From Gammaproteobacteria bacterium (lineage in GTDB: Bacteria; Pseudomonadota; Gammaproteobacteria; SZUA-152): a stretch of DNA of 6,376 nt. The notes under the pieces are model-generated. The model saw only the letters and a list, made by a program, of their open reading frames with translations. It did not search any database and was not told the origin of the DNA. Positions 5,889-6,376 of this stretch are shown piece after piece; the first letter of the stretch is position 1; each line of letters starts with the position of its first letter. The stretch spans positions 1-6,376 of the forward strand of contig JAUVNZ010000098.1 of assembly GCA_030599435.1 (NCBI GenBank). Reading direction: 5' to 3'. Made by a program: the position numbers and the translations under genes.

Positions 5889-6376
5889 ATGACATCGCAA
5901 GATAACAATCGTCACCTTAGTTATCTCCAGGAAATGGGGATTCAGTCCTGGGCGTTACGTAAACAACCATCAACCAGTGTCGTTGAAAATACTGTGCCTG
6001 TTGATGTAACAGACGCTAAAGTTAACACTATTGCAGAAGTTGTCGATGTTAGTCAGCTGGATTGGCCAGCACTGCAATCGACGGTGTCATCGTGTACCGC
6101 CTGTGCCTTGCATGAGTCTCGCACTAATACTGTTTTTGGTGTCGGTGATCATCATGCGCAGGTAATGGTGATAGGCGAAGCGCCCGGCGCAGACGAAGAT
6201 CGACAGGGTGAACCGTTTGTTGGTCCTGCCGGTCAGTTACTGAATAACATGTTATTGGCGATCGGATATAAACGTGAGCAGGTTTATATAGCCAATATCC
6301 TTAAATGTCGACCACCTGGTAACCGTGATCCGCAACATGAAGAGGTGTCTCAATGCGAATCGTATTTAAAACGGCA
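5889..6376 (+). CDS. Family 4 uracil-DNA glycosylase with psi-like N-terminal peptide (3' truncated by window)
   Basis: It removes uracil from DNA to start base-excision repair; family 4 enzymes carry a [4Fe-4S] cluster. The first 162 codons are visible. Cluster ligands are the CTAC pair Cys69 and Cys72, Cys140 in [13 protein letters not shown] and Cys156 in QCESYL. The catalytic/uracil-binding motif reads [24 protein letters not shown] (97-120). An N-terminal extension of about 60 residues precedes the domain; its start, [18 protein letters not shown] (8-25), resembles the N-terminal peptide of E. coli DNA polymerase III psi (HolD), and the middle (about 26-55) is low in complexity and probably a flexible linker. 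The ATG at 5889 is chosen because this conserved peptide begins right after it; the RBS is weak. It lies 20 bp after leuA and may be read through from it. Confidence 0.93.
   Translation, partial: MTSQDNNRHLSYLQEMGIQSWALRKQPSTSVVENTVPVDVTDAKVNTIAEVVDVSQLDWPALQSTVSSCTACALHESRTNTVFGVGDHHAQVMVIGEAPGADEDRQGEPFVGPAGQLLNNMLLAIGYKREQVYIANILKCRPPGNRDPQHEEVSQCESYLKR

Overview
The window reads as chromosomal core DNA from a gammaproteobacterium of moderate GC. The proteins resemble those of Pseudomonadales/Cellvibrionales-like or methylotroph/sulfur-oxidiser-like lineages; I cannot place it further without a search. Every gene is on the + strand, and I see no mobile element, CRISPR array, tRNA or rRNA.

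Layout: (1) 1-464 is the 3' end of ilvI (acetolactate synthase large subunit), followed by a short AT-rich spacer with degenerate repeats, ilvH (557-1051) and ilvC (1165-2181). Together these give the first two steps of valine/isoleucine synthesis. A strong intrinsic terminator (2195-2229) closes this unit. (2) 2271-2981 is a membrane-anchored protein of the phosphatidylserine decarboxylase family whose catalytic and self-processing positions are replaced. It is followed by pssA (3084-3899), a CDP-diacylglycerol-serine phosphatidyltransferase. (3) 3900-4329 is a long leader region: a good sigma70-type promoter, a 33-codon leucine-rich leader ORF ending LLRLLP-stop, competing RNA pairings, a G-free C-containing tract and a 13-bp-period AACTATAG triplet repeat. 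(4) leuA (4330-5868), 2-isopropylmalate synthase, is the first committed step of leucine synthesis. (5) From 5889 to the window end is the start of a family 4 uracil-DNA glycosylase with an N-terminal peptide resembling that of the DNA polymerase III psi subunit.

How it works together: IlvIH and IlvC make the dihydroxy-acid precursors that lead to valine and isoleucine. LeuA draws the valine precursor 2-oxoisovalerate into leucine. The two phospholipid genes between them would supply, by family, phosphatidylserine synthesis and its decarboxylation, but the second activity is doubtful here. The points most worth following up are the substituted Psd-like protein, the apparent leucine-attenuated leader of leuA, and the psi-like tail on the glycosylase. 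Two long-ORF starts are revised: the Psd-like gene to 2271 and leuA to 4330.
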